Shown here piece after piece: positions 49,656 through 58,114 of a DNA stretch of 64,000 nucleotides (within the stretch, counting starts at the first letter, position 1; the number at the start of each line of letters is the position of its first letter). The stretch is from positions 1,195,875 to 1,259,874 of the forward strand of contig NZ_JAHTBK010000001.1 of assembly GCF_020177575.1 (NCBI RefSeq). The letters run 5' to 3'. The DNA comes from Hasllibacter sp. MH4015. GTDB lineage: Bacteria; Pseudomonadota; Alphaproteobacteria; Rhodobacterales; Rhodobacteraceae. The notes under the pieces were generated by a model. The model did not search any database, was not told the DNA's origin, and saw nothing but the letters and a program-made list of their open reading frames with translations. Made by a program: the position numbers and the translations under genes.

Positions 49656-50839
49656 GTTTGCCGATGAAACACAAGTTCGAGTTGCCCGATGGGGTGATCT
49701 ACCTTGACGGAAACTCGCTTGGTCCGTTGCCCAAGGGCGTTGCAGAACGCGTTGGAAAAGCGATGAACGCAGAATGGGGGGCGAACCTCATCAAGGGGTG
49801 GAACGTGGATGGCTGGATGGCGCAGCCCACGCGCGTTGGCGATCAGGTCGGGCGGATCATCGGCGCGGCACCCGGCAGCGTGGTGATGGGGGATACCCTG
49901 TCGTTGAAGGTCTACCAGGCACTCTCGGCCGCGTTGCAGATGCGGCCCGACCGGAGGGTTGTGATTTCCGACAGCGGCAATTTCCCGACGGACCTCTACA
50001 TGGCCGAGGGGTTGATCCGGCACCTCGACCACGGCCACGAATTGCGGATCGTGGCCCCCGAAGAGGTGGCGGACGCGATCACGGAAGACGTGGCCGCCGT
50101 GATGATAACCCAAGTCGATTACCGGACCGGACGGGTGCATGACATGGGGGCGATCACGGCGCGCGCCCACGGGGCAGGGGCCGTGATGATCTGGGATCTG
50201 GCCCATTCGGCAGGTGCCCTACCCGTGGACATGTCGGGCTGCGACGCCGAATTCGCGGTCGGGTGCACCTACAAATACCTCAACGGCGGGCCGGGCGCGC
50301 CCGCCTTCATCTACGTGCGCCCCGATATCGTGGGGGACATTGACCCGGCCTTGTCCGGTTGGCTCGGCCATGAAGCGCCGTTCGCCTTCGATCTCGATTA
50401 CCGGCCCGGCCTGGGGATTGAACGGATGCGCGTGGGCACGCCCCCGGTTCTGCAGATGAGTGCGCTGGAGGAGGCGATGAAGATCTGGGAGGAGGTCGAC
50501 ATGGACGACCTTCGCGCGGCGTCGATTCTGCTGTCGGAGACATTCATCGCGGAGGTGGAGGCGCGTTGCCCCGATCTGGTCCTTGCCAGTCCGCGCGATC
50601 CGTCCAGGCGCGGCTCCCAGGTCTCGTTCCATTTCGAGGAAGGCTACGCCGCCATGCAGGCCCTGATTGCTCGGGGCGTGATCGGAGATTTCCGGGCCCC
50701 CGACATCATGCGCTTCGGCTTCACCCCGCTTTACCTCGACGAAGGAGATGTCGTGCAAGCGGCGGTAATTCTTGAGGATATTCTGACCAATCGCCTGTGG
50801 GACCGACCCGAGTACCGCGCGCGCAACCGCGTGACCTGA
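49652..50839 (+). CDS. kynU: Kynureninase
   Basis: A 395-residue PLP hydrolase cleaving kynurenine to anthranilate and alanine. Motifs are YLDGNSLGPLPKGV, ISDSGNFPTDLYMAEGL, VMIWDLAHSAGALPVDM and the cofactor lysine K208 in GCTYKYLNGGPG. It overlaps kynA by ATGA. With kynA it forms the short anthranilate route of tryptophan breakdown. Confidence 0.96.
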   Translation: MSLPMKHKFELPDGVIYLDGNSLGPLPKGVAERVGKAMNAEWGANLIKGWNVDGWMAQPTRVGDQVGRIIGAAPGSVVMGDTLSLKVYQALSAALQMRPDRRVVISDSGNFPTDLYMAEGLIRHLDHGHELRIVAPEEVADAITEDVAAVMITQVDYRTGRVHDMGAITARAHGAGAVMIWDLAHSAGALPVDMSGCDAEFAVGCTYKYLNGGPGAPAFIYVRPDIVGDIDPALSGWLGHEAPFAFDLDYRPGLGIERMRVGTPPVLQMSALEEAMKIWEEVDMDDLRAASILLSETFIAEVEARCPDLVLASPRDPSRRGSQVSFHFEEGYAAMQALIARGVIGDFRAPDIMRFGFTPLYLDEGDVVQAAVILEDILTNRLWDRPEYRARNRVT

Positions 50840-50899
50840 TCGGCAATTCGCCGCAGGTCAAAGGAAAACAGAAGGTGAACACTTCTCTTTTCCGGTGTA

Positions 50900-50914
50900 G
50901 AACATATAACGAAC
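50900..50914. promoter_or_regulatory. Perfect LexA (SOS) box before the radical SAM gene
   Basis: GAACATATAACGAAC is GAAC-N7-GAAC, the same operator as at recA (24773-24787). The box overlaps TATAAC (50905-50910), a good -10 hexamer match, and its end is 2 bases before the ATG at 50917. LexA bound here would cover the promoter and start codon. Transcription from this -10 would begin about the ATG, giving a leaderless message; no Shine-Dalgarno sequence is present before 50917. Confidence 0.8.
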
Positions 50915-50916
50915 AT

Positions 50917-52143
50917 ATGGCCAAGCGTTCGTTATCCGAAAAACTCTCCATCCTCGCCGACGCGGCGAAATACGATGCGTCCTGCGCGTCGTCCGGGGGG
51001 GAGCGTCGCAATTCGTCCGATGGCAAGGGGTTGGGTTCATCGGGCGGCACCGGCATCTGCCATTCCTACGCGCCGGACGGACGCTGTATCAGCCTTCTCA
51101 AGATCCTGATGACGAATTTCTGTATCTACGATTGCGCCTATTGTGTGAACCGCGCCTCAAGCCGGATCGAGCGCGCGCGGTTCTCGGTGGAGGAGGTGGT
51201 GTATCTGACCGTCGAATTCTACCGTCGGAACTATATCGAGGGGCTGTTCCTGTCGTCCGGGATCATCCGCAGCCCCGACGACACGATGGCCGACATGGTG
51301 CGCATCGTACGAACGCTGCGGGAGCAGGAGAATTTCCGCGGCTACGTGCACCTCAAAACCATCCCCGATGCCTCCCCCGAGCTGCTGGACGAAGCGGGCA
51401 AATGGGCCGACCGATTGTCGATCAACGTCGAATTGCCGACCCAGAAGGGCCTGGATCAGCTTGCGCCGGAAAAAGACCTCACGGAAATCCGCAAGGCGAT
51501 GGGAGAGGTGCGGCTGCGCCGCGAAGCGTCGCGCGAGAAAACCTATCGCGGCAAGCGCAAGGCCAAGTTCGCGCCCGCAGGCCAATCGACCCAGATGATC
51601 GTCGGCGCGGACGGGGCCAACGACCGCACGATTCTGCATCAATCGAGCAACCTTTACGCCAATTACGCGCTTAGCCGGGTGTATTATTCCGCCTTCTCTC
51701 CGATCCCCGACAGCTCTCGCATCCTGCCGCTGAAATCGCCGCCGCTGGTGCGGGAACATCGCCTCTACCAAGCCGACTGGCTGTTGCGGTTTTACGGGTT
51801 CGAGGCGGGCGAACTGGCCGATGACGGGATGCTGGATCTGGATGTCGATCCGAAATTGTCTTGGGCGTTGCGCCACCGCGCGGCCTTTCCCGTCGATATC
51901 AACACCGCCGGCAAGGAAATGCTGTTGCGCGTTCCGGGCATCGGGACGCGGTCGGTCCAGCGCATCCTTGGCGCGCGCAGGCACCGGCGGTTGAGATACG
52001 AGGATCTGGCCGCCATCGGTGCGAATATGAAAACCGCCAAGGCGTTTATCGTGGCCGATGGGTGGTCGCCCGGTGGCCTGACCGATGCCGCCAACCTGCG
52101 TGCCCGCTTCGCCCCGCCGCCCGAACAGATGCTGCTGATCTGA
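50917..52143 (+). CDS. Radical SAM protein of the DNA repair type linked to UdgX (TIGR03916-like)
   Basis: A 408-residue radical SAM enzyme. The cluster motif CIYDCAYC gives C69, C73 and C76. The preceding segment KYDASCASSGGERRNSSD is characteristic of the putative DNA modification/repair radical SAM family that co-occurs with a UDG-superfamily protein. The C-terminus has a helix-hairpin-helix (DINTAGKEMLLRVPGIGTRS), a DNA-binding element. Start ATG 50917 is supported by family N-terminus MxxxLSEKLSILADAAKYD; GTG 50875 with AAGGA is an alternative. The next gene overlaps its stop (TGATG). The reaction is unknown; repair of a damaged base is inferred from context and the LexA box. Confidence 0.88.
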   Translation: MAKRSLSEKLSILADAAKYDASCASSGGERRNSSDGKGLGSSGGTGICHSYAPDGRCISLLKILMTNFCIYDCAYCVNRASSRIERARFSVEEVVYLTVEFYRRNYIEGLFLSSGIIRSPDDTMADMVRIVRTLREQENFRGYVHLKTIPDASPELLDEAGKWADRLSINVELPTQKGLDQLAPEKDLTEIRKAMGEVRLRREASREKTYRGKRKAKFAPAGQSTQMIVGADGANDRTILHQSSNLYANYALSRVYYSAFSPIPDSSRILPLKSPPLVREHRLYQADWLLRFYGFEAGELADDGMLDLDVDPKLSWALRHRAAFPVDINTAGKEMLLRVPGIGTRSVQRILGARRHRRLRYEDLAAIGANMKTAKAFIVADGWSPGGLTDAANLRARFAPPPEQMLLI

Positions 52144-53645
52144 TGCATAGGGTCGCCATACCCAGGATCGGGGCATTGGCCGTCTGGCGGGCAGCCGCGC
52201 GCGGGTTTCTGCGCGATGGCATACGACCGGAGGAGGTGGATTGGAGCGGGGCGGACACCTTGTTCGACCGCTTGCCGGAGGCGTCGGATCAGGGGCGCGC
52301 GGGATCGTCCTATACCCTTTCGAAAGCGGCGCTTGGTACGATCGAGACAGCGCTCAGCCATTCGGACCCGGACCGCTATGCCCGCGCGTACCAGGTGGTC
52401 TGGCGCATGGCGCACGGTGATCTGCGGTTCGGCGACCGGTCCGATCCGCAGATGCACAAGCTGCTGGATCACGCCAAGGCCGTGCGCCGCGATATCCACA
52501 AAATGCACGCCTTCGTGCGGTTCCGCGAAGGGCCACCCCACGGGGAGCGCCGCGCCTTCGCGGCCTGGTTCGAGCCCGAGCATCCGATCGTGGAGGCGGG
52601 AACGCCGTTCTTCGCCAAGCGGTTCGGTGACATGGATTGGGTCATTGCCACGCCGACCCTGACCGCGACGTTCAAGAACGGGACGCTCACCTATGCGGAG
52701 ACGTCCGACGCGAAGCCGCCCCCCGACGACGCGGCGGAAGAGCTTTGGTGTACCTACTATGCCTCCATCTTCAATCCGGCGCGCTTGATGACCCGGGCGA
52801 TGCAATCGGAGATGCCCAAGAAATACTGGAAGAACCTGCCCGAGGCGCGGCTGATCCCCGATCTGGTCCAGACTGCGCAATCCCGCAGCCGCGCCATGCA
52901 GGAGGCCGCCCCGACCCAGGCCCCGGCGTTTTTCGAGGCAATCGCGCGCGCCCAGGACCGGGCGGAGGAGGCGAGCCCGGATGCGATGGAGGCGTTGCGG
53001 CGGCGCGCTGCGGCCTGCGAGCGGTGCGATCTGGCCTGTCACGCCACCCAAACCGTGTGGGGGCAAGGGCCGGTTGATGCGCCGCTGATGATCGTGGGGG
53101 AACAGCCGGGCGACCAGGAAGATCTGGCGGGTCTTCCCTTCGTCGGTCCCGCCGGTCAGCTTTTGCGCGCGCTTGCGCAAGACGTCGGTCTGTCGATCGA
53201 CGATGCCTATGTCACGAACGCCGTGAAGCATTTCAAGTTCACCCCGCGTGGCAAGCGCCGCATCCATCAGCGCCCCAATGTCGGGGAGGTCGAGGCCTGC
53301 AAATGGTGGCTGGACCTGGAAATGCGGTTGATCAAGCCGCGCCTCGTCCTTGCGATGGGGGCCACCGCGGCGCGCGCCCTGACCGGCCGCAACGGCGCGA
53401 TGGCCGCGCGGCGGGGACGGGTGGAGCCGGGGCGGCATGGCGGTGATGTGCTTGTCACCCTCCACCCGTCTTATCTGTTGCGCCTCGACGGGGCCGCGAA
53501 GGTGCAGGCGACGCAAGCCTTCTGCGCCGATCTTGCGCGAGCCCGCGATTTTCAACGTGACAGCGCGCAAGCCGTTGGCGATGTTGCCGTGGGGGGCGGG
53601 GGGACCCCGGGCAATGGCGACTTATCTGGGCTGCATCGCGGATGA
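52143..53645 (+). CDS. DUF4130-UdgX fusion: covalently binding uracil-DNA glycosylase family protein
   Basis: A 500-residue two-part protein. Residues 1-260 match the DUF4130/TIGR03915 DNA-metabolism type (WRAAARGFLRDGIRPEEVDW; YTLSKAALGTIETALSH). Residues 283-475 are a UDG-superfamily domain with Fe-S cysteines C292, C295, C299 and C386, motif A GEQPGDQED (319-327), the UdgX-specific insert KRRIH (371-375) and HPS (441-443). H375 corresponds to the histidine that UdgX joins covalently to the DNA sugar after uracil removal. The ATG overlaps the radical SAM stop. Its last 32 bases overlap the start of otnK. Confidence 0.9.
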   Translation: MHRVAIPRIGALAVWRAAARGFLRDGIRPEEVDWSGADTLFDRLPEASDQGRAGSSYTLSKAALGTIETALSHSDPDRYARAYQVVWRMAHGDLRFGDRSDPQMHKLLDHAKAVRRDIHKMHAFVRFREGPPHGERRAFAAWFEPEHPIVEAGTPFFAKRFGDMDWVIATPTLTATFKNGTLTYAETSDAKPPPDDAAEELWCTYYASIFNPARLMTRAMQSEMPKKYWKNLPEARLIPDLVQTAQSRSRAMQEAAPTQAPAFFEAIARAQDRAEEASPDAMEALRRRAAACERCDLACHATQTVWGQGPVDAPLMIVGEQPGDQEDLAGLPFVGPAGQLLRALAQDVGLSIDDAYVTNAVKHFKFTPRGKRRIHQRPNVGEVEACKWWLDLEMRLIKPRLVLAMGATAARALTGRNGAMAARRGRVEPGRHGGDVLVTLHPSYLLRLDGAAKVQATQAFCADLARARDFQRDSAQAVGDVAVGGGGTPGNGDLSGLHRG

Positions 53646-54879
53646 TTTCACCGGGGCGACCGACCTTGCAGGCATCCTTGCGCGTGGGGGTGTCCCGGTC
53701 TCCCTACGCATCGGGGTGCCGAGCGGTCCGCCGGAGGAGACTGCCCCGTTCGAGGTGATCGCCCTGAAAATTCGCAACCTCCCCGTGGCGGAGGCGGTGG
53801 CGCAGGCGCGCGCTGCCTTGGCCTGGTTGCAACATGCCGGGGCGGAGCGGGTATTCTGGAAATATTGCTCCACCTTCGATTCCACGCCCGAAGGCAATAT
53901 CGGCCCGGTGGCGGAGGCACTGATGGACGATCTTGGCACTGATCAGACGATCTATTGCCCGGCGTTTCCGGAAAACGGGCGGTCGGTGTTCATGGGACAT
54001 CTCTTCGTGGGACGCGATCCACTGGCCGAAAGCCCGATGAGGGATCATCCGCTTACGCCGATGCGCGACAGCAACCTGATGCGGTTGCTTGCGCCGCAAG
54101 TGACGCGGCGCGTGGGGCTGGTGGACCGGATGGAGGTTACGCGCGGCGCGGTGGCGGACCGGCTTGCGACCTTGCGGGACGAGGGTGTGGCCCATGTGAT
54201 CGTCGATGCCGTCGCCGATGCGGACCTTTCCACGATTGCCGCCGCTTGCGAGGACATGGCCTTGGTGACCGGCGGCAGCGCCCTCGCACGGCCCTTGTCG
54301 GCGCTTTACGTGAAGGACGGGGCCGTGGGGGCGGCGGGCGATGGCCACGATACTCCACTCCTGCCGCCGGAAACTATCGTCCTCTCGGGAAGCTGCTCCT
54401 CCATGACAAATGCGCAGGTCGCGGCGTATCTCGCGACGGGCGCGGCGGGTTATCGGCTTGATCCCCTTGCTTTGGCGGAGGCGGGGCCCGGCCCGGTCCT
54501 CGATTGGCTTGCACAACAGGACCTCGCGCAGGCCCCGCTGATCTATGCCACGGCGCGACCGGAGGACGTCAGGAAGGCGCAGGACCGGCTTGGCACCGCA
54601 CGGGCCGGGTCGCTGGTGGAGGAGGCCCTTGCCGCCTGCGCGCGCGCCGGGCGGGAGATGGGCGCGCGCAATTTCATCGTAGCGGGGGGAGAGACATCGG
54701 GCGCGGTCACGCAGGCGCTTGGGGTCGATCGGCTGACCATCGGTGCGGAAATCGCGCCGGGTGTCCCTTGGACTTACGGGCGGACAGACGGGGCGGACAT
54801 CGCGCTGGCCCTGAAATCCGGGAATTTCGGCGCGGAGAGCTTCTTTTCCGACGCCCGCACGGGATTGGACGGGCCATGA
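53614..54879 (+). CDS. otnK: 3-oxo-tetronate kinase (four-carbon acid sugar kinase)
   Basis: A 421-residue DUF1537 kinase. N-terminal domain begins CIADDFTGATDLAGILARGG, and the C-terminal nucleotide-binding half has VLSGSCSSMTNAQVA and GGETSGAVTQALGV. It phosphorylates 3-oxo-tetronate in threonate/erythronate catabolism. ATG 53614 lies inside the udgX frame. otnC overlaps its stop by ATGA. No OtnR or tetronate dehydrogenase gene is in view. Confidence 0.92.
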   Translation: MATYLGCIADDFTGATDLAGILARGGVPVSLRIGVPSGPPEETAPFEVIALKIRNLPVAEAVAQARAALAWLQHAGAERVFWKYCSTFDSTPEGNIGPVAEALMDDLGTDQTIYCPAFPENGRSVFMGHLFVGRDPLAESPMRDHPLTPMRDSNLMRLLAPQVTRRVGLVDRMEVTRGAVADRLATLRDEGVAHVIVDAVADADLSTIAAACEDMALVTGGSALARPLSALYVKDGAVGAAGDGHDTPLLPPETIVLSGSCSSMTNAQVAAYLATGAAGYRLDPLALAEAGPGPVLDWLAQQDLAQAPLIYATARPEDVRKAQDRLGTARAGSLVEEALAACARAGREMGARNFIVAGGETSGAVTQALGVDRLTIGAEIAPGVPWTYGRTDGADIALALKSGNFGAESFFSDARTGLDGP

Positions 54880-55526
54880 GCGACGAGACGCGCCTGCGCG
54901 AACAGATCTGCCTTCTGGCGCGCTCGATCTTCGAACGGGGCCTGACCGGGGGCAGCACCGGCAATATCTCGGCCCGGACGGCGGATGGTGGCCTGTTGGT
55001 CAGCCCGACCGGCACGAGTTTCGGGCGCCTCGATCCCGCGCGGCTCAGCCGGTTCGATGCGGGTGGTGTATTGATCGACGGCGATCCGCCGACCAAGGAA
55101 ATGCCGCTTCACACCGCGTTCTACGACACGCGCAGTACCGCGGGTGCGGTCGTGCATCTGCATTCGTGCCACTCCGTTGCGTTGTCGATGATGCCCGATG
55201 TGGACGAAGACGATTTCCTGCCGCCCCTTACGCCCTACGGCCTGATGAAGCTGGGGCGTGTGAAGCTGTTGCCGTTCTTCCTGCCCGGTGATCCGGCCAT
55301 GGGGCAGGCGGTGCGCGGACTGGCGGGCAAACGCTCTGCGGTCATGCTGGCCAATCACGGGCCAGTGGTGGCGGGCCGCGACGTGGAGGCCGCGTGCAAC
55401 GCTGTGGAGGAGCTGGAGGCGACCGCGCGGCTGGCGATGTTGACCCGCGGCCTTTCGCCCCGGATGCTGACCGACGCAGAGGTGCAGGCGGTGGTCACGG
55501 CGTTCGACGTGGAGTGGGAGGAATGA
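54876..55526 (+). CDS. otnC: 3-oxo-tetronate 4-phosphate decarboxylase (class II aldolase family)
   Basis: A 216-residue class II aldolase-fold protein with zinc-site elements GSTGNISAR, VVHLHSCHSVALSMM (two histidines) and MLANHGPVVAG. Between otnK and otnI the expected role is decarboxylation of 3-oxo-tetronate 4-phosphate to dihydroxyacetone phosphate. ATG 54876 overlaps the otnK stop and its own stop overlaps otnI. Confidence 0.9.
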   Translation: MSDETRLREQICLLARSIFERGLTGGSTGNISARTADGGLLVSPTGTSFGRLDPARLSRFDAGGVLIDGDPPTKEMPLHTAFYDTRSTAGAVVHLHSCHSVALSMMPDVDEDDFLPPLTPYGLMKLGRVKLLPFFLPGDPAMGQAVRGLAGKRSAVMLANHGPVVAGRDVEAACNAVEELEATARLAMLTRGLSPRMLTDAEVQAVVTAFDVEWEE

Positions 55527-56287
55527 AATTCTCCGCCAACCTGGGGTTCCTGTGGGCCGATTGTCCGCTGCCCGATGCGATCCGGGCCGCGAAAGCGGCG
55601 GGCTTCGACGCGGTGGAATGCCATTGGCCCTACGACACGCCACCTGACGTCGTTCGCGATGCACTGTCCGACACGGGCCTGCGGATGCTCGGCCTGAACA
55701 CCGCCCGGGGTAACGTGGCGGCGGGTGAGAATGGGATGAGCGCCGTGCCCGGGCGACAGGAGGAGGCGTGCCGCGCCATTGATGAGGCGCTGTCCTATGC
55801 CACGGCAATCGGGGCGGGCAACGTGCATGTGATGGCCGGTGTGGCATCGGGCGACGCGGCGCATCTTTGTTTCATCGATGCCCTGCAATGTGCCAGCAAC
55901 CGCGCGGCCAGGCACGGCATCACGATCCTGATCGAGCCATTGAACCGGTTCGACGCGCCGGGCTATTTCCTGCGCAATCTCGACCAGGCCGCGCAGATCA
56001 TAGCGGAGGTGGCGGTGCCGAACCTGAAACTGATGTTCGATTGTTATCATGTGGCCCGGACGGAGGGCGACGTACTGCGCCACCTTTCCAACCTGCAACC
56101 GATAATCGGCCATATCCAGTTCGCCCGCGTCCCCGACCGCGGCCCGCCGGACGGGGGTGATCTGGACTATCGCAAGGTCTTCGCCTGGATCGAGGCATCG
56201 GGGTGGGAAACGCCACTCGGTGCGGAGTACAAGCCCGGTGAAAACACGGATGCGACGCTTGGCTGGCTGACTTGGGCGCGGGGCTAG
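55523..56287 (+). CDS. otnI: 2-oxo-tetronate isomerase (hydroxypyruvate isomerase family)
   Basis: A 254-residue xylose-isomerase-like TIM barrel with [34 protein letters not shown] and [14 protein letters not shown]; the glutamate and aspartate are metal ligands. In otnKCI clusters it interconverts 2-oxo- and 3-oxo-tetronate. Its TAG overlaps the convergent arsH stop. Confidence 0.88.
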   Translation: MKFSANLGFLWADCPLPDAIRAAKAAGFDAVECHWPYDTPPDVVRDALSDTGLRMLGLNTARGNVAAGENGMSAVPGRQEEACRAIDEALSYATAIGAGNVHVMAGVASGDAAHLCFIDALQCASNRAARHGITILIEPLNRFDAPGYFLRNLDQAAQIIAEVAVPNLKLMFDCYHVARTEGDVLRHLSNLQPIIGHIQFARVPDRGPPDGGDLDYRKVFAWIEASGWETPLGAEYKPGENTDATLGWLTWARG

Positions 56288-56991
56288 CCGGTTCGGTTGA
56301 CCCGGTCGATCAGCGCCTGTCCCTTCTCCGCCCGCTCCGAGTAGCGATCGACAAGGTGATCGACGCTGTCGCGGGTCAGAAGGGTGAATTTCACCAATTC
56401 CTCCATCACATCGACCATACGGTCGAAATAGGGCGAGGGCCGCATGCGGTCGTCTGATCCGAACTGCTGAAACGCTTTCGGGACGGAGGATTGGTTCGGG
56501 ATCGTCAGGCACCGCATCCACCGCCCTAGAATGCGCAGCTGGTTCACCGCGTTGAAGCTTTGCGATCCGCCATTGACCTGCATCAGCGCCAGCGTCTTGC
56601 CTTGCGTCGGGCGAACCGCCCCGAGGGAGAGCGGAATCCAGTCGATCTGGGCCTTCATGATACCGGTCATCGCCCCGTGCCGTTCGGGGGAGCACCAGAC
56701 CATCCCCTCGCACCAGGTCACGGCCTCTCGCAATTCGGCCACCTTGGGGTGGTCGTCCGACGCGCCGTCGGGCAGGGGCAGGCCGGTTGGATCGAAGGTC
56801 CGCGTCTCGGCCCCAAGGCGGGCAAGAACGCGCGCCGCTTCCTCCGACATCAGGCGGCTGAAGGATCGTGACCTGAGCGAGCCGTAAAGCAGCAGGATGC
56901 GCGGCGCATGGGTGGACGGGGTCGCGGGAAAAAGGCGATGCGGATCGGACACACGAAAGGCGGCCTCGTGGATCTGGGGCGTGTCGGACAT
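56284..56991 (-). CDS. arsH: ArsH organoarsenical oxidoreductase
   Basis: A 235-residue NADPH-dependent flavodoxin-fold FMN protein with [20 protein letters not shown] and the ArsH hallmark [20 protein letters not shown]. ArsH oxidises trivalent organoarsenicals and reduces quinones or metals. It overlaps aqpS by ATGA and forms the aqpS-arsH operon divergent from arsR. No arsenate reductase or ArsB/Acr3 pump is in the window. Confidence 0.94.
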   Translation of the reverse strand: MSDTPQIHEAAFRVSDPHRLFPATPSTHAPRILLLYGSLRSRSFSRLMSEEAARVLARLGAETRTFDPTGLPLPDGASDDHPKVAELREAVTWCEGMVWCSPERHGAMTGIMKAQIDWIPLSLGAVRPTQGKTLALMQVNGGSQSFNAVNQLRILGRWMRCLTIPNQSSVPKAFQQFGSDDRMRPSPYFDRMVDVMEELVKFTLLTRDSVDHLVDRYSERAEKGQALIDRVNRTG

Positions 56992-57647
56992 CAGTGTTCC
57001 TTCCCTGCAAGGAGCCAGCCGAAGAAGAGTGTGGCAAGGATCGCCGCGCCCAGTTGCACGGCGATGAATGGGGCGATGTCAGCGGGCGAGATCCCGGCAA
57101 ACGTGTCTGAGAAGCCGCGCGCGATCGTGACGGCAGGGTTGGCGAAAGAGGTCGAAGACGTGAACCAGTAGGCGGCGGTGATGTAGAGGCCCACAGCCAT
57201 CGGAACCGCATCCGGGCGCGCTTTCAGGCAGGCGAGGATCGTGCCGATCAAACCGAAGGTGGCGACGAATTCCCCGCTCCATTGGCCAACACCGCTGCGC
57301 AGCGTGGTGGAGGCGTCGAGGATTGGATGGTCGAACATCAGATGTGCCGCGAAAACCCCAAACACGCCGCCGGTGATCTGCGCGACGACGTAAAGCCCCG
57401 CATCGCGCGCCCCGATGTCTTGCTTGAGGGCGAAGGCCAGCGTGACTGCCGGGTTTAAATGCGCGCCCGAGATCGGGGCGAAAATCGTGATCAGCACGAC
57501 AAGGATCGCGCCGGTGGGCAGTGTGTTTCCCAGAAGGGCGATGGCAAGGTTTCCGTCGGCAAGTCGCTCCGCCATGATCCCCGACCCGATCACGGTGGCC
57601 AGTAGGAAGAAGGTGCCGAGGGCTTCGGCCATCAGGCGTCGGGACAT
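56991..57647 (-). CDS. aqpS: Aquaglyceroporin AqpS
   Basis: A 218-residue MIP channel with six helices and two NPA boxes, at residues 65-67 ([10 protein letters not shown]) and 170-172 ([12 protein letters not shown]). In Sinorhizobium AqpS in an ars operon lets arsenite out down its gradient and admits methylarsenite. AGGAG lies before CAT 57645-57647. Its promoter is in the intergenic region with arsR, with TTGACA at 57722-57727 on this strand. Confidence 0.92.
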   Translation of the reverse strand: MSRRLMAEALGTFFLLATVIGSGIMAERLADGNLAIALLGNTLPTGAILVVLITIFAPISGAHLNPAVTLAFALKQDIGARDAGLYVVAQITGGVFGVFAAHLMFDHPILDASTTLRSGVGQWSGEFVATFGLIGTILACLKARPDAVPMAVGLYITAAYWFTSSTSFANPAVTIARGFSDTFAGISPADIAPFIAVQLGAAILATLFFGWLLAGKEH

Positions 57648-57673
57648 CAAGCGGCTCCTTACGCGGCATTCAT

Positions 57674-57727
57674 TTCGGCGAAAACCGAATTGATCTATCG
57701 GTAATCCTGCGCCGGTTCTCTTGTCAA
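57674..57727. promoter_or_regulatory. ars operator/promoter region
   Basis: TTCGG (57674-57678) and CCGAA (57685-57689) form an inverted repeat spaced by CGAAAA. On the minus strand a perfect TTGACA -35 box lies at 57722-57727, and 17 bases further is a weak -10 (57699-57704). On the plus strand TTGTCA (57721-57726) with AATGAT (57744-57749) could drive arsR. ArsR binding is inferred. Confidence 0.45.
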
Positions 57728-57755
57728 GATTTGATAATTCGGGAATGATCGAAAC

Positions 57756-58100
57756 ATGGATCAGACCCGCGCTATAGACGCATTTGCCGCTTTGGCACAA
57801 CCGACCCGCGTTGCCGTGTTCCGGCTTTTGGTGCGCGAGGTTCCGGGCAGTCTTCCGGCGCTGGAGATCGCGCGGCGCCTTGATGTTGTTCCGTCAACGT
57901 TATCGGCGCATCTGGCGACCCTGCGTCGGGCGGGTATCTTGACCTCCACCCGGCACCAGAAGGAAATCCGCTACGCCGCCGACCTTGGTGCGGTGAATGC
58001 GCTCGTCGGGTTCCTGCTGGCCGATTGCTGCGGCGGACGGACCGAGAATTGCGCCGAGATCCTGTCGCTGCTTGGCAAAAGCGACGCAAGCTGCGGCTAG
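57756..58100 (+). CDS. arsR: ArsR-family arsenite-responsive repressor
   Basis: A 114-residue winged-helix repressor. The recognition helix is VPSTLSAHLATLRRAGI. Near the C-terminus C91, C92, C99 and C113 form the As(III)-site type found in proteobacterial (AfArsR-like) regulators, unlike the N-terminal CVC motif of the plasmid R773 protein. It is divergent from aqpS-arsH. An FAD monooxygenase gene starts 14 bases after its stop codon with GGGAGAGGG between, so it may be cotranscribed. Confidence 0.93.
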   Translation: MDQTRAIDAFAALAQPTRVAVFRLLVREVPGSLPALEIARRLDVVPSTLSAHLATLRRAGILTSTRHQKEIRYAADLGAVNALVGFLLADCCGGRTENCAEILSLLGKSDASCG

Positions 58101-58114
58101 GGAGAGGGCGCGCG

